64,000 nt of DNA, from contig QWDQ01000007.1 of the NCBI GenBank assembly GCA_003868215.1, positions 558,001-622,000 on the forward strand, given 5' to 3'. The stretch comes from Pseudophaeomoniella oleicola. Taxonomy: Eukaryota; Ascomycota; Eurotiomycetes; Phaeomoniellales; Phaeomoniellaceae. Below are positions 59,644 to 64,000 of this stretch, piece after piece; the stretch's first letter is position 1; each line of letters starts with the position of its first letter. The notes under the pieces are model-generated. The model had not been told where the DNA came from and did not search any database. It saw only the letters and a program-made list of their open reading frames with translations. Both the position numbers and the translations under genes were made by a program.

Positions 59644-61579
59644 TTAACGACTAAAGCTAAACCATCCACGTCTTGCCTCTTTCTTCTCGCTCGCTGCTGC
59701 TGAAACAGGTTGATCACCGGTTTTCCCGTTTGCGGTGACCATGTCATGACCCGGATAATCGACATAGTTCCAAGCAAGGTCAAAAAAGAGAGGCTTTGTC
59801 GGGATAGGGTCGATTCTGGGCGGATAGACGACGACCTTTGTAAGATCGACATCATGCCTCGGGTACTGTTCCAAGTCCTTGGATATTGGAGAGTGTGGTT
59901 GGCTTTGCTTTATTCCATTGACTTGAGACAGAGATAGACGGTGGAGCTCAATAAGTCCCTGATACTGTATAACCAGATTACGCAGGAGCTCCACTAAATC
60001 TTGTCGTTGGCTCCGCGAAACGTCCAGTTTGGGTGAATTGGTCTCTATGGTAAGGGTATCGTCTTCAGCAGATTCCATGGCGCCAGTTGCGAGCTCATGC
60101 GCCTTGCTGAAAAGTGCTAGAGCATTGACTAGATGGGATTGGATTGCGTGTGACCTCCCAATGGCGAGGCATCTATTGCGAGGTCAGTAAGGCCGTCCAC
60201 AACATCTGGATCGGAACAAATACCTCAAGGCGCGAAAATAATTATTTTTGCCGAATACGCCTTGAAGAAAGAGTTCATCTCCCGCGACACCCGGCAGTTC
60301 CCGGACGGCGTTTAGACTCTGTAGAATGGCATCGTATAATGCAACGGTTTTCCTCAGAGAGGCCATTGTAAATGCAGAATCGGCTTTATGCTGTGTTCGC
60401 TTTTTGGATTGCTTGACAGAACCATCCCTGCCATCGTTGATACCGCAAAGGATCCTATCGCGACCGACTCGCCACTCTATCAACGTGTAGTTGACGGCAG
60501 TTTTCGTGATCTGGAGAGCTTGCATGCGGTGATCACTTTGATCTACTCCTTCTCGGCTGAGTTCATCAATTGCTGATTTCGTTGCGTCTACCACCTCTTG
60601 TCTAGCATTGATAATGTCATCATATAGAGACATCAGTCGATCCTGATCACTAACGATGTCTCCCGTTGGCAGTTCTGATTCCACGGATTCAGCTGCAATC
60701 AAAGTCTCTCTTACCGCCGCATCCTCAATGTTCACAGTTCTGGTCCTCCATTGGATCTTCGAAGCAGCTGTCTGCTCACTGAGACGTGCATTCGCTGCTG
60801 ATGTATCTGGCGGATCGAGGGCACCGGGCCAAACAGCCTTGATAGCGAGCTTCACATCTTCCAATTCCGAGGGGAAGTACTCAAGAGCGATCTCTGAGAC
60901 AGGCTTTGTCCGCGGGAGTTTCAAATGGTAGCCGGCATATCGGATACTGGGATCCACCGTATCAGATAAGAGGTCTCTAAAAACGTCCTTCTTCGTCTTG
61001 GATGCCAACGCCTCGTATATAACATGTGTGACTGAATATGACTTCAAGCAACCTTCCCAGGCTCCCTTTTCAAAGTAGAGGCTACCACGCAGATAGAATT
61101 GGTACGCTTGAGCTTCTAGTAAAACCTGCGACCCATCGGAGACACTCGTGTTCCACTCCTGTAGCACCGAGACTAGCCTAGTTGCGTATACGGAAGCTTT
61201 GTTAAGGCGAGTGATGATTTGGCGTCGCGTTGAGCCTGTAATTGCTTCATTCGCAGATTCGGCAACACGCGATTCTTTCATCGACATCGCAGCGGCCCAG
61301 GACCGTTCCGCCTCGAGGATCAGCAGTTGGACGTACCTTCAGAATTAGTTAGATTAACGTGAACCTGTCAACACGCATTGTCACTCACTCTGGATTTCCC
61401 AGCACATTGTCTGAAGTCACTGCAGGCTTTGCAGTATATTTCCGTCCCTTCGGGGTAGCTATTCCAAGGCGTTTGCGCAAGCTATGCAGCCTTCGTGTAT
61501 TCTGAGCACGGTAGTCCTCGTGGTCTCCACCCAGGAGAGCCTGCCCGCGCTGGGAGACTATGAATCCTGTGATGTCCAT
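59644..61579 (-). CDS. Signal recognition particle subunit SRP68
   Basis: SRP68 binds 7SL RNA with SRP72 and is needed for co-translational targeting to the ER. Three exons (61579-61389, 61336-60224, 60172-59644) give 610 aa. The N-terminus MDITGFIVSQRGQALLGGDHEDYR continues into RRLHSLRKRLGI, the RNA-binding start of the family. Later helical segments include AERSWAAAMSMKESR, FYLRGSLYFEKGAWEGCL and IRYAGYHLKLPRTKPVSE. The C-terminal part carries LALFSKAHELATGAMES and ends DLAWNYVDYPG..RRGWFSFSR, the SRP72-contact region. Introns are 52 and 51 nt. Length is typical for fungal SRP68. Confidence 0.95.
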
Positions 61580-62185
61580 TATATTGCCAAACCAGAGGAT
61601 TGTTGGCCGAACAGCAAGACCAACTCTGCCGATGAACGCACCAGATATTATCTCTGGAGGGGAACGAGAGATATGTGGGGAACGGTCGTGGGTATTGTAG
61701 GTATCTACTATGGTATGGTACTGTAAAAGCTGCGGAGTAAACTTACCTCCTAAGCAACTTTAAGGTACCTTAGCTTACATGCGTTTGCTGAAGGCGTGGT
61801 ACAGTATCATAGAAAATGTTTCCTGCGCAAGATATCCATGCTCCAAATTCATGAATCAGGCGCCGTTGTTGGTCTCGACCTTGATCTGTACTTACTGTAC
61901 TACCTGCAATGATTGTACAATATAGTTGATCTCTTTCGATGTTCCAGACGTTTTGGCAACTTCAGCTCGCCATTTTCTTTTATTTGTACTCGCTAGAAAT
62001 CCGACGCTCGACGCTCGACGCTCGAATTTCCTCGGCGGCGACTAGCACTCGCCACTTCGTCGAAGCACACAACGTTCTACCACATAGCTCAGTACCTCCT
62101 CAACATCTGCTACGGACTTACACGTGTGACAGCGGTATCCAAAATCCTTTGACGCTACGGCGCGCTGTCGCAGGCAGTGCACCGG
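61580..62185. other. Divergent promoter region
   Basis: 606 bp between SRP68 (-) and the PPR gene (+). It has a CGACGCT repeat at 62002-62025. The ATG-led frame at 61939-62364 is in a different frame from the PPR protein and has no domain. Confidence 0.45.
62002..62025. repeat. CGACGCT tandem repeat
   Basis: Three 7-bp units plus CGA, in the divergent promoter. The unit is not a multiple of 3. Confidence 0.85.
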
Positions 62186-64000
62186 ATGATTCGCAATCTC
62201 AAGCACCCTGTCCGAAGTCACAGAAGACTAGGCCACACATTTTGGACTCACTGGCTTCATTCACCCCAACTACCTGTCTGGTGGCCCTTGTTCCTCGAAG
62301 CTACAGCCGGTCTTTCTTCGCCTGCAACCGCGCGATTAGAAAATTCAGACAAGGACAAATATAGACCTTTTTTGGACTTCCTATATCCACGCACAGCTCG
62401 TCGCTACTATTCCAGCACGCATCATGGTGCTCGGCTTGGGAAAAGACCTGTTCGCCCGAAGGTCACTCAAGGCAGCAGTCAGAGTCAGACATGCAGAACA
62501 CAAGCTTACGCTACACAAGATGGACCGCTGAGTGCAAGTCATTCTCATGAGAACGTGGATGCCGCAGGACCAGCACCAGACTTTTGGTCACATTCATCTC
62601 GACTTGAATTTGATGTTCCCGCAAGAATCCCCGACCCGGTACATGATTCAACGTCCTCGTCCTTTCTCGATGAAACTCAGCAGCCAGAAGTATCGTATGC
62701 GCAAGAGCAAGACACGAGCTTCACTGACATCGACAAAGTTCCAGACATGATGAAGGCAGTGCAGAATCTTGCTTATTTCGACATGGACTATGCTGAAGGA
62801 GAACCACTTCCATCAGAAGTACAGGTGGTCTTGAGCGCCCTGCAATTCCAGGATTTGACTCTTGTTTTGCGACTCATAAGAGATAAAGAGAGCGTTACAC
62901 TAGGAGCGTCTGTTGTTGTATTGCTTCTTCAACGACAGCAATTTGAGGATGCCGCAGAGGTTCTTGCCCATATGGATGGACTGCGTTATTGGAAAGTTGC
63001 GTCTTACTTTTCATCACGTCGGATTATTATACATGACTCTGCACACCTTGCACTGGCTCTCGCCAACAGAGTGAATTCTTGGAACAAAGATCCTGGAGGA
63101 TTGGAAAATTTACGTGCTCTAGCCGCGTTTGCTCTAAATTACACCGTGCTCGATCACAATACTGCCTCGAGTATCACTCCAAGAGGGTTGTTGAACCTTC
63201 TGGAATCCTTCAGAGAAGCTGGCATCGACACGTCAATCTCAATGGTAACCCTGATCCATACCCTGAACCACATATCGAAGAAAAGGAACCGTGCCGATCT
63301 TGCCCTAACCGTTTATCGAATGGTGCGCCAGCGATTCCCCAATTATGTCGTGCCACGGGGTGCCTATGGTTGTGTACTCTCCATGTTTGCTGATTGTGAA
63401 ACTACATACCCTGCAGCTATTCGATATATTCTCTCAGAGTTTACCCATCAGCATGGACGGCCAGATCCTCAAGCATATCAGCGGGCTCTGACTGCTTTGT
63501 CGAGAAGAGGCTACGCGGAAGCTGCGAGAGAAGTGTATTCGCAATACTGTACCATGCACGGCGTAACCCATGATCCGGGAATGCTCAATCCTATCCTCTA
63601 CGCCTATTCTCGGGTTGGCAACACCATCGAAGCTCAGAAATGTTTTGACTTTCTCGTTCACGAGTCAAACGTCCAGCCGGATCGAGTACTCTGGAACACG
63701 TTATTATATGCTTATGCTCGGGCAGATGACGTTCGGGGAGCAGTCGAAGTTTTCAGGAATATGCGGTCAAGAGGAACTGAACCCGATGAGTATGCGTTTG
63801 GCACATTGATGAGCATGTGTGCCGGATCAGGTGATGTCGAAGCCATTCTGTATTTGGCGGGTGAGGCTGAGAGAGCGAATGTCCCATTGACTGCACCCAT
63901 GATGGACACACTTGTGCGTGCTTACTGTGCCAGTACGCAACCCCAGAAGGCAGAAGAGGTTGCAAATGCTGCGATGAAAATGGATTTGAAGTCGAGCAAG
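62186..64000 (+). CDS. Pentatricopeptide repeat protein, 5' part (runs off the right edge)
   Basis: PPR proteins bind organellar RNA and act in mitochondrial RNA processing or translation. The frame is open from the ATG at 62186 to the last base, 605 codons so far. After ~170 basic and low-complexity residues (MIRNLKHPVRSHRRLG.., with Arg-rich, Ser-rich segments that fit a mitochondrial targeting presequence), helical repeats begin. PPR-type units are clear near the end: PILYAYSRVGNTIEAQKCFD, VLWNTLLYAYARADDVRGAV and APMMDTLVRAYCASTQ. The earlier helices (LSALQFQDLTLVLRLIRDKE) are more divergent. Starts further upstream in this frame are blocked by a stop at about 62150. A CYA-5/Pet309-like identity is possible but unproven. 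Confidence 0.9.
   Translation, partial: MIRNLKHPVRSHRRLGHTFWTHWLHSPQLPVWWPLFLEATAGLSSPATARLENSDKDKYRPFLDFLYPRTARRYYSSTHHGARLGKRPVRPKVTQGSSQSQTCRTQAYATQDGPLSASHSHENVDAAGPAPDFWSHSSRLEFDVPARIPDPVHDSTSSSFLDETQQPEVSYAQEQDTSFTDIDKVPDMMKAVQNLAYFDMDYAEGEPLPSEVQVVLSALQFQDLTLVLRLIRDKESVTLGASVVVLLLQRQQFEDAAEVLAHMDGLRYWKVASYFSSRRIIIHDSAHLALALANRVNSWNKDPGGLENLRALAAFALNYTVLDHNTASSITPRGLLNLLESFREAGIDTSISMVTLIHTLNHISKKRNRADLALTVYRMVRQRFPNYVVPRGAYGCVLSMFADCETTYPAAIRYILSEFTHQHGRPDPQAYQRALTALSRRGYAEAAREVYSQYCTMHGVTHDPGMLNPILYAYSRVGNTIEAQKCFDFLVHESNVQPDRVLWNTLLYAYARADDVRGAVEVFRNMRSRGTEPDEYAFGTLMSMCAGSGDVEAILYLAGEAERANVPLTAPMMDTLVRAYCASTQPQKAEEVANAAMKMDLKSSK

Noticed and set aside
61939-62364. 141-codon frame upstream of the PPR gene
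   Set aside because: It is out of frame with the PPR protein, which starts at 62186, and it overlaps its 5' end.

Overview
The window looks like nuclear DNA of a filamentous ascomycete (Pezizomycotina). The protein-coding genes carry short introns, mostly 41-80 nt, with GT..AG ends and CTAAC/CTGAC-type branch sites. Several proteins are fungal in type: ERG5 sterol C-22 desaturase, Con-10, an Ecl1-type zinc protein, a Cdc42 whose N-terminus reads MVVATIK, and a PPR protein. I cannot fix the class or genus by eye. I saw no bacterial operons, CRISPR arrays, integrated virus or intact transposon.

Layout. 0-4.2 kb: the 3' end of an unidentified low-complexity protein, a caleosin (peroxygenase) and a Con-10/KGG-repeat stress protein. 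4.75 kb: tRNA-Gly(GCC) with a T-run terminator. 4.9-10.1 kb: a long gene-poor stretch with microsatellites and small AT-rich hairpins. 10.1-18.4 kb: an Ecl1-family zinc protein, an MFS drug/polyamine transporter and a large disordered Ser/Pro-rich protein. 18.4-22 kb: a second gene-poor stretch. 22-27.2 kb: a small unknown gene and two unknown Q/P-rich proteins. 27.7-28.9 kb: a histidine-phosphatase (phosphoglycerate-mutase-like) gene. 31.2-41.4 kb: CDC42, the PA2G4/EBP1 homologue, an Rco1-like two-PHD-finger protein and the mRNA capping guanylyltransferase. 42.9-64 kb is dense: ERG5, eIF5B, an Mms1-N/CPSF-A-type protein, a TBC1D20/Gyp8-type RabGAP, a Yip1-family Golgi protein, ubiquitin-L40 fusion, SRP68, and the 5' part of a PPR protein.

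The right half is housekeeping. Several neighbours there serve translation or the early secretory pathway (eIF5B, ubiquitin-L40, EBP1, SRP68, Gyp8-type GAP, Yip family). I infer no shared regulation beyond adjacency. Exon boundaries were assigned by hand from splice signals, reading-frame closure and known family sequence.

The most notable observations are structural. The ubiquitin-L40 gene appears to have a start codon split A|TG by an intron, followed by a 7-nt microexon. CDC42 has a 20-nt first coding exon that an open-reading-frame caller would replace with a false N-terminus. Intergenic DNA carries recurring perfect palindromes built from TACCTAGGTA and TACTACGTAGTA. I found no convincing new multi-gene system. 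The two unknown Q-rich genes at 22.5-27.2 kb and the disordered protein at 15.9-18.3 kb are the least explained genes.
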